This document shows, one piece after another, positions 6,807-16,822 of a stretch of DNA of 64,000 nucleotides. Source of the stretch: Ilyobacter_A sp963668015. GTDB taxonomy: Bacteria; Fusobacteriota; Fusobacteriia; Fusobacteriales; Fusobacteriaceae. A program made the position numbers and the translations under genes. The notes under the pieces are model-generated. The model saw only the letters and a program-made list of their open reading frames with translations. It was not told the DNA's origin and did no database searches. Location: assembly GCA_963668015.2 (NCBI GenBank), contig CAXXCR010000006.1, positions 16,213 to 80,212 of the forward strand, written 5' to 3'. How positions within the stretch are numbered: position 1 is the first letter of the stretch; each line of letters opens with the position of its first letter.

Positions 6807-7828
6807 TAGATATTTTCCGATATTTTTATGCTGGTTTCTATGTAATTTTTTTCAGCTTTTGGGACCTCTTTGAAAACAAGATAGTCATAAATAGCTTTAA
6901 ACGCCCTGTATCCTATCTCCTCAGGCCTGGAATCTATGGCAAAACCTAGATACCCCTCCGACAAGCATTTTCCGTGTGAGTCCGCTTCATACCCGATTGC
7001 TATCCCGAATATGTTTTTTTTAAGTTCAAGCTCCTTAAGCACATCCATCAAAGCTTTTGCATCACCTGTTGACATATACACGGCATTTATATCGTTGCTT
7101 TTTTTCAAAATATTTCCAATCCTTTTATAGGAATGCTCGTACTCCTCGTCACTGTAAATAATGTTTTTCACTTGGTAAGCTATTTCCCTGTCGTCCATAA
7201 ATTTCTCAAAGGCAGTCATTCTTTCCTGGTGAATTGAGAATTTCGGGTTACCTATTACAGCTAATAAGTTCATCTCATCTTTCATTGTTTTTAAAAACAA
7301 ACTGGCCATAATTTCCCCGCTCTGAACGGCATTCTCACCAAAAAAAACAAGTCTCCTGCACTTAACATCGGTTACTAGGGTAATTATCGGTATGCCAGTC
7401 TCTACTATTTCATCCATCTTGGCGGCTATCTCCTCTGAATGCATCACGGCAGTCAAAAGTCCGTCCACCTTTTTTTGCTTGAAATATTCTAGGTTTTCCA
7501 GTATAGCCTGTGAATCAAAGTTGTCCACCGAAATTATCTCTATTCTAAGCCTCGAATCTTCTGTTTTGTTTTTTGCGCTGTTTATCCCCTGAATTATTCT
7601 TTTAAAATAGATCTCAGATTTTTTCGACAATAACGCTCCTATAATTTTCTCCTCTTCCAGAGTTTTTAATTTTCTGGCATTTTTATTTGGAACATAGTTG
7701 TGCTCTTCTGCTATCTGAAGTATCTTATTTTTAACCTCTTCGCTTATCCCCTTACGGTTGTTCAGTGCCCTGTCGACTGTTCCCCTGGACACCCCAGCTA
7801 ATTTTGCTATTTCTTTTATAGTTATCAC
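6806..7828 (-). CDS. LacI/GalR-family transcriptional regulator
   Basis: An N-terminal LacI helix-turn-helix (ITIKEIAKLAGVSRGTVDRA, then LNNRKGISEEV) is followed by a type 1 periplasmic-binding-like sensor domain of about 270 residues. The open frame extends upstream to 7912. The GTG at 7828 has AGAGGTGAG 7 nt upstream and places the HTH at the N-terminus as usual, giving 340 residues; the longer version would overlap the promoter at 7878-7906. The ligand is unknown (the ribose-type 'RGTVDRAL' subgroup). It lies directly upstream of the peptide array, whose palindromes have the central CG expected of its family. Confidence 0.88.
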   Translation of the reverse strand: MITIKEIAKLAGVSRGTVDRALNNRKGISEEVKNKILQIAEEHNYVPNKNARKLKTLEEEKIIGALLSKKSEIYFKRIIQGINSAKNKTEDSRLRIEIISVDNFDSQAILENLEYFKQKKVDGLLTAVMHSEEIAAKMDEIVETGIPIITLVTDVKCRRLVFFGENAVQSGEIMASLFLKTMKDEMNLLAVIGNPKFSIHQERMTAFEKFMDDREIAYQVKNIIYSDEEYEHSYKRIGNILKKSNDINAVYMSTGDAKALMDVLKELELKKNIFGIAIGYEADSHGKCLSEGYLGFAIDSRPEEIGYRAFKAIYDYLVFKEVPKAEKNYIETSIKISENI

Positions 7829-7877
7829 CGCTAAGCTCACCTCTTCTGCACTGTTTAACTCTTTGCTTTCACTACTA

Positions 7878-7906
7878 AGCTTATCTGTTTTAATCTGCTT
7901 TGTCAA
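7878..7906 (-). promoter_or_regulatory. Promoter of the LacI-type gene
   Basis: TTGACA, 17 bp, TAAGCT, about 50 bp upstream of the proposed GTG start. It lies inside the longer open frame, which supports the shorter start. Confidence 0.6.
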
Positions 7907-8088
7907 CATCAAATTCTCTGTTTTTCATACTTTTAACTCAACTATTTAAGCTGAATGCCTTCTAAAATCTCCTTGAAATGCAATGGTGCCTCGAGAGGCT
8001 ATTTCACCTGGAGCTCTTGATTTTCAAAGATTTTCAGACTATACTCATATTACTAAAGAGGAATATTACATCGAAGGGAAGTGATCTT

Positions 8089-8397
8089 ATGAATACTATA
8101 GTTAGAGGAGTAAACTTAGAACTTAGCAATGCAATTGATATGTACGTCAGAGAAAAGTTTAAAAACATCAACAAGTACTTTGATCATTTAGATGAACTGG
8201 AGATAGTACTCAGCAACACCGGAAAAAGGAATTTCCAAGTTGAAGCCTTGGCGAAAGTAAAAGGGCACAACTATATTCTTAAAACAGAAAATGAAGATAT
8301 GTACAAGGCCATCGATAACGCCAAGTTAAAAATGAAGGAACTCCTTATCAAGGAGAAAAATAAAATAATAGACAAGAAAAGAAAGCACATTGCATAG
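8089..8397 (+). CDS. hpf: Ribosome hibernation promoting factor, short HPF/YfiA type
   Basis: 102 residues starting at the ATG at 8089 (MNTIVRGVNLELSNAIDMYV). The HPF fold pattern is complete: IVRGVNLELS, YVREKFKNINKYFDHLDELE, then FQVEALAKVKGHNYILKTENEDMYKAIDNA. It lacks the long C-terminal dimerisation domain of most Firmicutes proteins, so it is the short form that silences 70S or 100S ribosomes at the decoding centre. The open frame continues upstream to 7978, but those residues do not match the family, and GAAGGGAAG lies before 8089. It is monocistronic with its own terminator. Confidence 0.9.
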   Translation: MNTIVRGVNLELSNAIDMYVREKFKNINKYFDHLDELEIVLSNTGKRNFQVEALAKVKGHNYILKTENEDMYKAIDNAKLKMKELLIKEKNKIIDKKRKHIA

Positions 8398-8418
8398 AGC
8401 CGGGATTCCGGCTTTTTT
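8398..8418 (+). terminator. Terminator of hpf
   Basis: AGCCGG-GATT-CCGGCT followed by T5, immediately after the stop codon. Confidence 0.92.
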
Positions 8419-8505
8419 ATTGGGCTAACTGATCCCATTTTTCACAAAATTTATTAATACTTATCTTATTTTTACTAATAAACAACCTTCTCAATAAAAG
8501 AATAT

Positions 8506-8537
8506 AAAAAGCGGGTAGATTTCTCTAGCCGCTTTTT
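8506..8537. terminator. Bidirectional terminator between hpf and the secreted-protein gene
   Basis: AAAAAGCGG pairs with CCGCTTTTT, and the stem is extended by TAGA/TCTA. It has A and T tracts on both sides and lies between convergent genes. Confidence 0.85.
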
Positions 8538-8631
8538 ATACTTCACTCCTCAATGTAGTGGTTTTTATTTCTTAATGTCCAGACGATACTTTTCAATCGT
8601 CATATGAGTTTTTCATACATTGGGTCTCTAT

Positions 8632-11600
8632 TTAGTATCCCGAATTCTCTACACTTTCAACTCCAAATCCCCTATCATCAATAGTTTCACCGACAACTTT
8701 AACCCCACTTGACCTCACTCTGCTGCTGCTTTTTGTTTTTGCCTTTAAGTTTATTGAAGGTTCCGGTACGAGCAGTGTGAATTTAACCTGTTTTTCAGAT
8801 CCAAGAGCATCTACTACATCTGCATAAAGTGTTGATCTTGATCCTGGAACGAGGTTTCCTTTATCAATTAGTATAGTATCCGAAACATTTGATGCTTTAA
8901 GTATCGTGCTAGGAACAGTGCTGAGGTTTGTGTAAGTTGTGCTGGAACTATTGTCATATGTTGTTATCGTACTTCTTCCATTTTTTGCAGTAATTTTACT
9001 TACTTTGTAAGCTTTCAAACCTGAAAGCTCAGATACCTGGCTAAAATCTAGCTCAAAGCTGTATTTTCCAGATGAGCTCAGGTATGAACCGCTGGACATC
9101 ATGTTGCTGTCTGAATTGATGTCAGTATCTATTACGATGCTTTCTGTATATTCATTTCCTATTACACCCGAAGCACCATACGGGGTTACTTTAACTGTAT
9201 TTTTAGAATTCGCCTGAAGGTAAAAATCATTTATGCTTGCATCATTAGTATTAATGTCGTTCAAATTCAAAGAACTTTGCCCGGGGCTCAATTTGCCGTG
9301 ATTATAGTATTTTGTCTCGCCGTTTAAATCCACTCTAAACAACTGTACCATGTCGCTGCCGTCTTTGTCTATCTCACCGTAATATTCACCGGTTACATAA
9401 ATATCAGGTTTTGATGAACCCGAAAATAAAGCTCCTTTAGAAAAGCTGTACCCATTTTCTGTCGGGTCCTCCAAATTATTATATCCAGATATTCCTGTGC
9501 TGGAGTTCATCCAATCTATTCTATACTCTTCATATCTTTCAAGAGTAACATTGGAAGGAGGTGTATTTAAAAGCTGGCCGGATACCGGTTCTGTCGAAGT
9601 GTTTCCTGCTTTGTCTATGGCATTTATAGTGAAAAAAGCGTAGCCAGTACCACTGTCGTCTGTTGTTAAATTTTCTACTGTAAAAGACAATGTAGATGTA
9701 TCTGAAACAGGGAAACCGAAGTTATCTGTCAAGCTTATCCCGTTCTCAGCTATACTGTAGGTATCCAAATTGTAGTCCGTTACAATACAGCTTACCTCTA
9801 CATCATCACCGTTTTTAAACGGGAGTTCATCCGGAAGTCCAAATGCGGACTCTAACTCAGGGTAGAGGTCTCCGGTTTTTTTCAGGCTTGTATCTATCAC
9901 TGGTTTTATTGTATCCACATAATAGTCAGATACAGCCCCGCTGGAATCAACCTCTAGTGCTATGCTCGCTAAAGAAACTTTATTGCTAGTCTCAACATTT
10001 CCGGCTTTATCAACAGCCATTACCTTGTGTATATGATACCCGCCGTCATTTGTATGTCCAGAAACATCCGGCGATATAACGTCATCAAAGGAACTGTTGT
10101 TTTCCAAAACAGCTCTATAGTATTTGACATCCGATATACTGCTCCCATTATGAGGCTCACCTACTATATCAGGATCAGCGGCATCGATGTCTGATTCACT
10201 GCTGCTGTAAGAAAAAATATTTATGTAGGCCCTTGTCCCGGTAAGTCCAGTAGTCAACTCTTCTTCAGAACTCCCGCTTCCTTCCTCATCACTGCTGTAA
10301 ACTATCGAAGAACTGCTGTCGTTTATATATTCTTCAGTGGATGCAGCTGCTTCTCCGCCAGGGTCTTGGTTGTCAATATATAAAACCTTTATCCTCTCTG
10401 AGTCTTCATCTGTACTGCCCGCGTTAATATAGGCGGCACCGTTTTCAACGAAGTTGCTTAATTGGAAAACATATTTGTAGTTTCCAGAGCTCGGGTCGTA
10501 TTCAGTGTAGATCGGGCTTGAGCTTACCCCGTTCAATAGCAGGCTTATGCTCTCATCAAATGTGTACTTTTCAGGTGTAATTACCGCATCATAGTTAGCG
10601 GTTACAATTACAGTGTCGCCCGACTTTGCATAGTTTCCTCCTTTACTCCCTTATCAAGCCCTATAAGCGAGTCCCCTGTATTGGTAAAATTGGCACTGGA
10701 ATAAGAACTGACCTCATCTGTACTAAATCCCAACGATGTCCACAGCGCTTCAGTTATCTCATTATAGACAGATACACTGTTTACCCTTACAACAGGCAAT
10801 ACTATGTCGTCCAACACTTTCTCAATGGTGCTGCTGTCAGACGTACCCCTCATAACTATGTCAAAACTTCCCTGTGTTGGGTCATCCAATGCTTGAAGCA
10901 GGGTTTCATAAGAAGCTTCAAATGAAAAATTATGCACAAGACCTCCCAGTCCACTTTCTCCACTGCTAAAAAGCGGAGCTGCAGTCTGGTCGTAGCTTCC
11001 GGAAATTCCGTCGGACTTGTAAACCTCTATATCCATGCTTCCCAGTGAATAATCTGTGGTGTTTATCCCCGTATCCACAAAAGCGTAATACACAGCATCT
11101 GTAGACACAAGCCTTCCCTCTATCAAAGCGTAAAAATCGCTGGTGTTGTTTACTGGATAAATGGTGTCCACAAGACTTGCCGACATCCCACTGGGCTGCT
11201 CGATAAGGGAGTAGTAGGCCGAATCCCCCTCAGGATTTATCGGAACCATGTTCAAGGTTCCCAAGTCTTGGTGGTAGTCATATGTATAAGTCTTTGAACT
11301 TGTATCGTACACTGGTTCAGTATCGAAATAACTTCTCGACATTGCATTTACAACTGTGGTGTAATCCCCTGTCTCCAGGTTTGGGTCGGTCAAATTGTCG
11401 TCATCAAGCCATAACCAGTTTCTGGATTCGGACTGGACTATATTCTGAACGTCCATCTCCACGCCGTCTACCTCTTCAACGGTACGGTAGGCGATCTCGT
11501 ACTTCACGTTTGAATTGGTTCTGTTTATTACAACGTTATTTGACTCTATCACACAGCTGTAAACTCTAGCAAAAGCTGTTCCACTGTCGGTAGTCAGCTG

Positions 11601-12065
11601 ACCTGTCTCGTCCACCAGGTAATAGTCCTGTAAGTTTTGGTCCATGGTTATTATATCTTCTACAGTACCAGTTCCTATCTGGAGGCTCACAGTAGGGTAA
11701 TAGTACCCATCCTCTCCAACAAGCATTTTATATGTAGTATCATCCGCCGCATCATAATTCGGATAATATGTCTGGAATATTTCCAGATAATCTTCATATT
11801 CCTTCGAACTCGTATCGTAGGTTTTGGCTACTTCATCTGGTTCTGCAGGACTTGGATAGCTTCCATTTGGAAAAATTACATCCATCATTGTTGAATCCAG
11901 ATGTTTGAGTGAGTTAGAGTCGTATTCAGGGTTTATCGGGACAATAATCGCAAACTGAATCGTGGATGTATTTGCTGAATAACTCGCCTGATAAAATGAC
12001 AGAAAAACAAAAATAAACAATAAAAACATATTGTGTATCACTTTTTTAGTCTTCAAACTACACAC
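8632..12065 (-). pseudogene. Large secreted Ig-like repeat protein, split by a frameshift
   Basis: Two frames encode one protein. The upstream part (12065-10608, 485 residues) starts with a signal peptide (FLLFIFVFLSFYQASYSA). The downstream part (up to 8632) continues in the -1 frame. Reading across 10635-10660, GLDKGVKE joins GNYAKSGDTVIVTANYDAV if one G is restored in GGAGG. The C-terminal half carries bacterial Ig-like repeats with the motif (V)DKAGN (twice) and GDTVIVTANY. The whole would be about 1140 residues, extracellular or surface-exposed; the specific role is unknown. The end may also be altered: another frame continues past 8632 as NRDPMYEKLI. A read error at the G run would restore the gene. 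Confidence 0.7.
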
Positions 12066-12757
12066 CCCCTGTTTCTTTTAATTAGCTTACAAAATTTATC
12101 TATTTACCTGAGATTTACTTGATTGCCTCAGTAAATACTTCAACTGATCTTTTATTAAATTAAGTTCCACTAAACCTTTTTAGTTCCTCTACGCCTTCAC
12201 CTTGTTGAGCCCCTCTCTGCAAACTATCATATATCATTAAATTTTATGATGCTTGAGCAGTGCATGAGCTTCACCATAATCAAGATATTTCAAAACAGCA
12301 TTAAATATTTTATGCGACATTTTCGACTGTTTTTATAATCATTATCACTCTATACCCCAAAAATATTTTCTCTCCTTTTTTTTGAAAATGATTTTTTAAT
12401 TTATTTAAACCATAAAAGTTATCTAGTAGACTTACATTATTTCTATTTTTACCGGCGTTATCATATGATAAACTTTTAAATATTTATTTTTTCGATAACT
12501 TGATATTGTAACTGAATTTATTTTATATATTAATTAACCGTGATGTCGATTCTTATAGAAGTTTGAGATCAAATTTCAAACATACCAACAAAACAGCTGT
12601 TTTAATCTTAATAGAAAAATAGAAAGAGTTTAGGAGGTATACCTCCTAAACTCTTTCTATTTTAAGATCGCAGCTAATTATATTTATACACTTCATTGAA
12701 TAATTTATATTAAAGATACTATAATTTATTAGGATTACACAAAAACATAGAAGAAAT
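12066..12757. other. Intergenic region, mostly featureless
   Basis: AT-rich spacer upstream of the secreted-protein gene. The only clear structure is the perfect palindrome at 12616-12663. No ORF with a ribosome site was seen. The promoter of the secreted-protein gene must lie here but no convincing -35/-10 pair stands out. Confidence 0.5.
12616..12663. repeat. Perfect 48-bp palindrome
   Basis: The left arm 12616-12639 (AAAATAGAAAGAGTTTAG, then GAGGTA) is exactly complementary to the right arm 12640-12663, with no loop. It lies about 95 bp beyond the tRNA terminator and far from any stop codon, so it is not obviously a gene terminator. Its centre, AGGAGGTATACCTCCT, resembles a ribosome binding site on both strands. 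Confidence 0.75.
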
Positions 12758-12784
12758 AAAAAAAGCAGCCTATGAGGCTGCTTT
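12758..12784 (-). terminator. Terminator of tRNA-Leu copy 1
   Basis: GCAGCC-TATGA-GGCTGC followed on the minus strand by T7, 10 bp after the tRNA 3' end. Confidence 0.9.
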
Positions 12785-12793
12785 GCATTCAAA

Positions 12794-12877
12794 TGGTGCG
12801 GAGGGAGAGACTTGAACTCTCACGTCAAAGACACTAGATCCTAAGTCTAGCGCGTCTGCCAATTCCGCCACCCCCGC
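12794..12877 (-). tRNA. tRNA-Leu, anticodon UAG, copy 1
   Basis: An 84-nt gene. Acceptor GCGGGGG pairs with CTCCGC before an encoded CCA. The anticodon stem-loop CTAGA-CTTAGGA-TCTAG gives anticodon TAG (Leu, CUA). It has a long variable arm (TGTCTTTGACG), as expected for class II leucine tRNAs, and a T-arm AGAG-TTCAAGT-CTCT. It has its own promoter and terminator. An identical gene lies about 780 bp away. Confidence 0.97.
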
Positions 12878-12890
12878 GTGGACAAGAATG

Positions 12891-12918
12891 ATTATATCAT
12901 ATTTCAAAAATTTGTCAA
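12891..12918 (-). promoter_or_regulatory. Promoter of tRNA-Leu copy 1
   Basis: Consensus TTGACA, 16 bp, TATAAT, 13 bp before the tRNA 5' end. Confidence 0.9.
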
Positions 12919-13060
12919 AAGTTTTTTTCAAATTAATCCAAAAAGATATTATTTGCAAATAATCCACTCTATTTACTCTTATTCCAATTCACAGGTAAAT
13001 AATTAAAAATAATTTATCAAATTAACCCATACTCACAACTTTTATCGCCTATAATATATA

Positions 13061-13136
13061 TAGGTAGATAGTCCTCTACTTAGTATTATAGTTACTTCCC
13101 AGTCCATCGTTGGAGGCCCGCAAGGGCCTCTTTTAT
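13061..13136 (+). ncRNA. Possible small RNA ending in a strong terminator
   Basis: A strong terminator (GAGGCCC-GCAA-GGGCCTC-T4) lies at 13113-13136 with no open frame in front. TATAAT at 13050-13055 could start a transcript of about 75 nt, but no good -35 is visible. It may be an sRNA or the tail of a lost gene. Confidence 0.35.
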
Positions 13137-13139
13137 TGT

Positions 13140-13485
13140 GTCACTCTGCTATTCGACTTATACGATAAAATACTGAATTTATCTAAAAACCTTTTTGGAC
13201 ACAGAGTTTCACAGAGATTTAAAACAAGAGCTTCGCAGAGAGAACCCTTTAAATCAAAATCATTTTTTGTCACAAATCACACTAATCTCACCACTCATTA
13301 AAAATATAAAGAATTAAAGGTTTTTAGAATTTCTCTTTGAAACTCACTCTTTTCCTCTGTGCAACTCTGTGGCCAAGGTTTTGATTTTCTATTGGTGTTT
13401 ATTTGTGCGATTCTTGACCCAAAAGGCTTTTATGTACTTGCAAGAAATTCAATATTTTATAAAAACATCTGTACAAGTAACTTTC
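13140..13485. repeat. Intergenic CACAGAG repeat element, copy C (inverted relative to A)
   Basis: Begins TACGATAAAATACTGAATTT and ends with GAAATTCAATATTTTAT near 13465. Inside is GGACACAGAGTTTCACAGAG (13197), then GTCACAAATCACACTAATCTC (13269), then CTCTGTGCAACTCTGTGGCC (13355), then GTGTTTATTTGTGCGATTC (13395). This is the same interleaved arrangement as copy A, in reverse orientation. It lies between the two tRNA-Leu copies. Confidence 0.75.
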
Positions 13486-13541
13486 CTTATTAAAAAAATG
13501 TAAAAAAAAATACCCCAGCTAACTTGGAGGTACTTAAAACT

Positions 13542-13567
13542 AAAAAAAGCAGCCTCATAGGCTGCTT
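13542..13567 (-). terminator. Terminator of tRNA-Leu copy 2
   Basis: GCAGCC-TCATA-GGCTGC followed by T7 on the minus strand. The stem is identical to copy 1, but the loop is its reverse complement. Confidence 0.9.
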
Positions 13568-13577
13568 TGTATTCAAA

Positions 13578-13661
13578 TGGTGCGGAGGGAGAGACTTGAA
13601 CTCTCACGTCAAAGACACTAGATCCTAAGTCTAGCGCGTCTGCCAATTCCGCCACCCCCGC
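13578..13661 (-). tRNA. tRNA-Leu, anticodon UAG, copy 2
   Basis: Identical over all 84 nt to copy 1 (12794-12877). The promoter, 5' flank and terminator stem are also shared, so the duplicated unit covers roughly 200 bp. Confidence 0.97.
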
Positions 13662-13674
13662 GTGGACAAGAATG

Positions 13675-13702
13675 ATTATATCATATTTCAAAAATTTGTC
13701 AA
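13675..13702 (-). promoter_or_regulatory. Promoter of tRNA-Leu copy 2
   Basis: TTGACA, 16 bp, TATAAT, identical to copy 1 in sequence and spacing. Confidence 0.9.
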
Positions 13703-13772
13703 AAGTTTTTTTCAAATATATCAAAAAATACATCATTTACAAATAATTCCATCTATATAGCTTTAATTCACT

Positions 13773-14531
13773 TTAAACCTTCACCAGTATAAAACTCATA
13801 TTATCTTTTGATATGTCATATATCTTTTCTACGAGCTCTCTTCCCATACTTTCTAAGTTTCCTATCCCTGAAAAAATATTTTCCATATCCTGTTTGGACA
13901 GTAGTTCCCACACACCGTCTGTACAAAGAAAAAATATCATCTCTTTCTCCAAGTCAATTTTTTTTAAAGTGTACTCTCCCAATTTTTCTTTTTTATTCCC
14001 CAATAAGCATGAGGTTATTATATTTCTCATCGGGTGTTTCCTTATGATTTCGTCACAATCGGGATTTTTAGCAAAAACACGCTGTACCATCGTGTGATCG
14101 GTGGTAAGCTTGCTTATACTACCATCATTGTATAGGTATATCCTGCTGTCTCCAACGTGAAACACATAGGCATAATCACCACAAAACGAAAGGCCCGATA
14201 GAGTTGTACCCATATTCAAGCTGCTGGGATCTTTTTGTGCATAAACATCCAGGCTTTTTTTAGCCGCCTTCAATGATTTTTTCACATCTGATTCCTTGCT
14301 TAAGGCAGGTGCTTTTCCTATATAACTTCCCAATACCAGCCTGCTGGCTATGTCACCTGTTGCCTGTCCACCCATTCCGTCTGCTATTGCAATAACTATA
14401 TTTTCCCCCTCTACAAATTCAACTTTAGGAAACTCCATATCCCCCTCATTTATCATCATATCGCCTATTAACAGACTGTCTTCATTTTTTTTCCTCACAA
14501 ATCCCCTATTGCTGTAATAACACACTTCCAT
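13773..14531 (-). CDS. PP2C-family serine/threonine protein phosphatase
   Basis: 252 residues, a complete bacterial PP2C domain with the metal-binding motifs in order: RKKNED (12-17), IADGMGG (about 48-54), MGTTLSG, VGDSRIYLY, LTTDHT, LCTDGVWE and SKDNMSFI. These Mn2+-dependent enzymes remove phosphate from Ser/Thr. AGGAGG precedes the ATG. No serine/threonine kinase gene is adjacent, so the partner is unknown. Confidence 0.93.
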   Translation of the reverse strand: MEVCYYSNRGFVRKKNEDSLLIGDMMINEGDMEFPKVEFVEGENIVIAIADGMGGQATGDIASRLVLGSYIGKAPALSKESDVKKSLKAAKKSLDVYAQKDPSSLNMGTTLSGLSFCGDYAYVFHVGDSRIYLYNDGSISKLTTDHTMVQRVFAKNPDCDEIIRKHPMRNIITSCLLGNKKEKLGEYTLKKIDLEKEMIFFLCTDGVWELLSKQDMENIFSGIGNLESMGRELVEKIYDISKDNMSFILVKV

Positions 14532-14781
14532 TTTCCTACACCTCCTGATATTGGAGCATTTACTTTATTTTTACCCCCATTCTTTTAATTTTCCTCTTAA
14601 AGCATCAATCAAAATTCCCAGACCTACTAAACTCAAAAATACTTAAAACAAATTATTAGTCAGTTTCAAAGTGAGTGCATTTATCATTTCCGAAAAACAT
14701 ATTGATATTTTCGAATAAAAAGAGGAACAATAGTATAATTATAGAAGTATATTTATATAGAAGATAATAATCATTTGATTC

Positions 14782-16135
14782 GATTGTGTCAAGATAAGTT
14801 CGCAAAAACTTCACTGATACCCCATGTTAAGATTTAGGCAACTTTTATTCTATTTTCTTTAGTTGTTTCTATTACTTTTGGATTAATGTACGATCTGCCA
14901 ACTGACCAATCCTCACTGTACTCGATCATGTAAGTAGTAATTAATCTGATATATGAGTCTAAACTTGGAAAAATCCCTACAACATTACTGCGTCTTCTGA
15001 TTTCCCTGTTTAAGCGCTCAAGGACGTTAGTTGAGGAAATTTTTCTAGAATCTATTTCTGGAAAATGATAAAATTGCAGGGAGTCCTCTAGGCCTTCTTC
15101 TAAACATTGAATTGCCTTTGGGTATTTATTCTCGTATTCTTCCATAAAATTAAAAGCATAGACTTTAGAGCTTTCGTAGTCTGATTGAAGCCATATTTGT
15201 TTCAATTTGCTAGAAAAGCTCTTTTTTTCTTTTGATGGGATATGTGCTAATATATTCCTCATAAAATGAACCTTACACCTTTGCCATGAACTTCCGTTAA
15301 AGGAGCTTTGCGTAGCTTTCATAAGACCTTTATGCGCATCAGAAATAATCAACCACACGTCCTCCACTCCTCTAGATTTCAAGTTATCAAAAAGAATTGT
15401 GTAGGTTTCTGTAGATTCTTCCATCATTGGTTCGATGGCTAAAATTTCTCTTCTGCCATGCATATTCACAGCCGATACCACAAGAACAGCCATGTTTCTA
15501 ACTCTTTTACCATCTCTAATTTTTTCGTAAAGCGCATCTACCCAAATGGCAGGATAAGTTTTGTCTAGGCGTCTATTTCTAAACTCCTCAACCTGCTCAT
15601 TTAATTCACGTGTGATATTAGATACTTGCCATGAGAAATAGAGTCTATACCAAGACTTTTAGCCAATTTTTCAATTTTACGTGTAGATACTCCGTTGATA
15701 TATGCTTCTTGGATAACATTAAGCAGCGCTACTTCTGAGCGCTTTTTTTCGTTGATAAAAAAAGGAATATACCCTCCTTTTCTAAGCTTGGGAACCATTA
15801 AATACATAGTACCCATCCTAGTATCAAATCTTCTTGAACGATATCCTGAACGATAAGCTGTGCGCTTAGAGTTTCTTTCAGATTTTGATGCTCCAATTTT
15901 AGATTTAAGTTCAGCCTCCATCATTTCATCACAAAGCCATTGAAGCATAGAAAGCATTGGATCAGCCTCTCCGATAAATTTTAATAGCATTTCATGAAAA
16001 GATGGGGTAGAATTACTATTAGCCATTGATTACCAACTCCTTTTAAGATTTTGTTTAGTCGCTTAATCTATACGGAGTAATCAATGGCTTTCTTTTTTGC
16101 CAAAAGAACTTTTGCGAATATTATTTTACACTATC
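14782..16135 (-). mobile_element. IS256-family insertion sequence, copy 1 (transposase frameshifted)
   Basis: 1354 bp with imperfect terminal inverted repeats of about 27 bp (GATTGTGTCAAGATAAG at the left; TTATTTTACACTATC at the right). It is flanked by a perfect 8-bp target duplication TTTGATTC at 14774-14781 and 16136-16143, typical of IS256-family transposition. It is about 99% identical to the copy at 55203-56557 and one base shorter. Confidence 0.95.
14834..16026 (-). pseudogene. IS256-family transposase, frameshifted
   Basis: Compared with the intact copy (55255-56448), one C is missing in the CCC run near 15629 (TTGCC-ATGAG instead of TTGCCC-ATGAG). This splits the reading frame into an N-terminal 141-residue part and a C-terminal part from 15493. 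The DDE residues lie in the intact pieces, but no full protein is made. At least six other base differences exist between copies. Confidence 0.93.
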
Positions 16136-16235
16136 TTTGATTCAGCATCTTATAGAGCGTTTTATTTTAAAATATATATCCCAATTAACATTATTATCTT
16201 ACAAATTTTTTACACATTTATTTTAAATTTCTATT

Positions 16236-16264
16236 TTGACAAATGATTTTTTTTGGGATAAACT
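16236..16264 (+). promoter_or_regulatory. Promoter of the small broken gene at 16323
   Basis: TTGACA, 17 bp, TAAACT, about 60 bp upstream of the ATG. Confidence 0.6.
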
Positions 16265-16322
16265 TATTATTGAAAAAGGTATATTTTTCTATTTACATAA
16301 ATCTGAAGAGGAGTTGGTGAAA

Positions 16323-16694
16323 ATGCTTGTAATGAGTGGTACTATCAAGGAAACTGGTAAAACGGAACCTTACAAACTACTGGAATATGTAGAAAAAGAA
16401 GGAACGTTTGATTTTTTTCGAAAGATTATCAGAATTATTCTCAGAAAAAGATTTTGAATCAAAAATATGCGACTTAACAATCAGAAAAGGAAAAGATGAA
16501 TTTATTTTCGAGGAACTGGGCATTAGAGAGTTCATAGAAAAAGTTTTTTCTCTATCTGGAAATATGCACACACTTAATGGGTATGAAAAACTGGTTGAAA
16601 AAATAGAAGGTGACGGCGATTTAGACTGGACGCTGATAGATATCCTTAGACAAGTTAGAAACGGTGAAATACTTCAAGCTGCTTCAAAATGTAA
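16323..16694 (+). pseudogene. Small acidic protein gene of unknown family, disrupted by two run-length changes
   Basis: It starts at ATG 16323 with AGAGGAG 9 nt upstream (MLVMSGTIKETGKTEPY). The frame breaks at the T7 run (16410-16416): dropping one T joins EGTFDFF to ERLSELFSEKDFESK. Near 16686 one added A would end the protein as AASKM-stop; unrepaired, the frame reads through the terminator to 16758. The repaired protein would be about 123 residues, charged and soluble. The family is not recognised. Confidence 0.6.
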
Positions 16695-16716
16695 GTTTTC
16701 AATAATTTTAACATTT

Positions 16717-16745
16717 AACAGCCCTGTGGGCTGTTATTTTTTTAT
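16717..16745 (+). terminator. Terminator after the small broken gene
   Basis: AACAGCCC-TGT-GGGCTGTT followed by A and T8. Confidence 0.9.
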
Positions 16746-16822
16746 ACCTGTGCTATAATAAATAAACTCTGTACAAAGACAAAGTTAATAAGTCGTATAT
16801 CAAAAGATAGGAGGAAATACAT

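Noticed and set aside
7988..7999. A fifth operator (GCCTCGAGAGGC) upstream of the LacI-type gene
   Set aside because: It shares only CTCGAG with the other sites, and its arms differ, so it does not fit the set well enough.
12770..12967. Open frame of about 65 codons across the tRNA-Leu copy 1 (and its twin at 13449-13736)
   Set aside because: It is simply a translation of the tRNA gene, promoter and terminator; the identical twin arises from the duplication.
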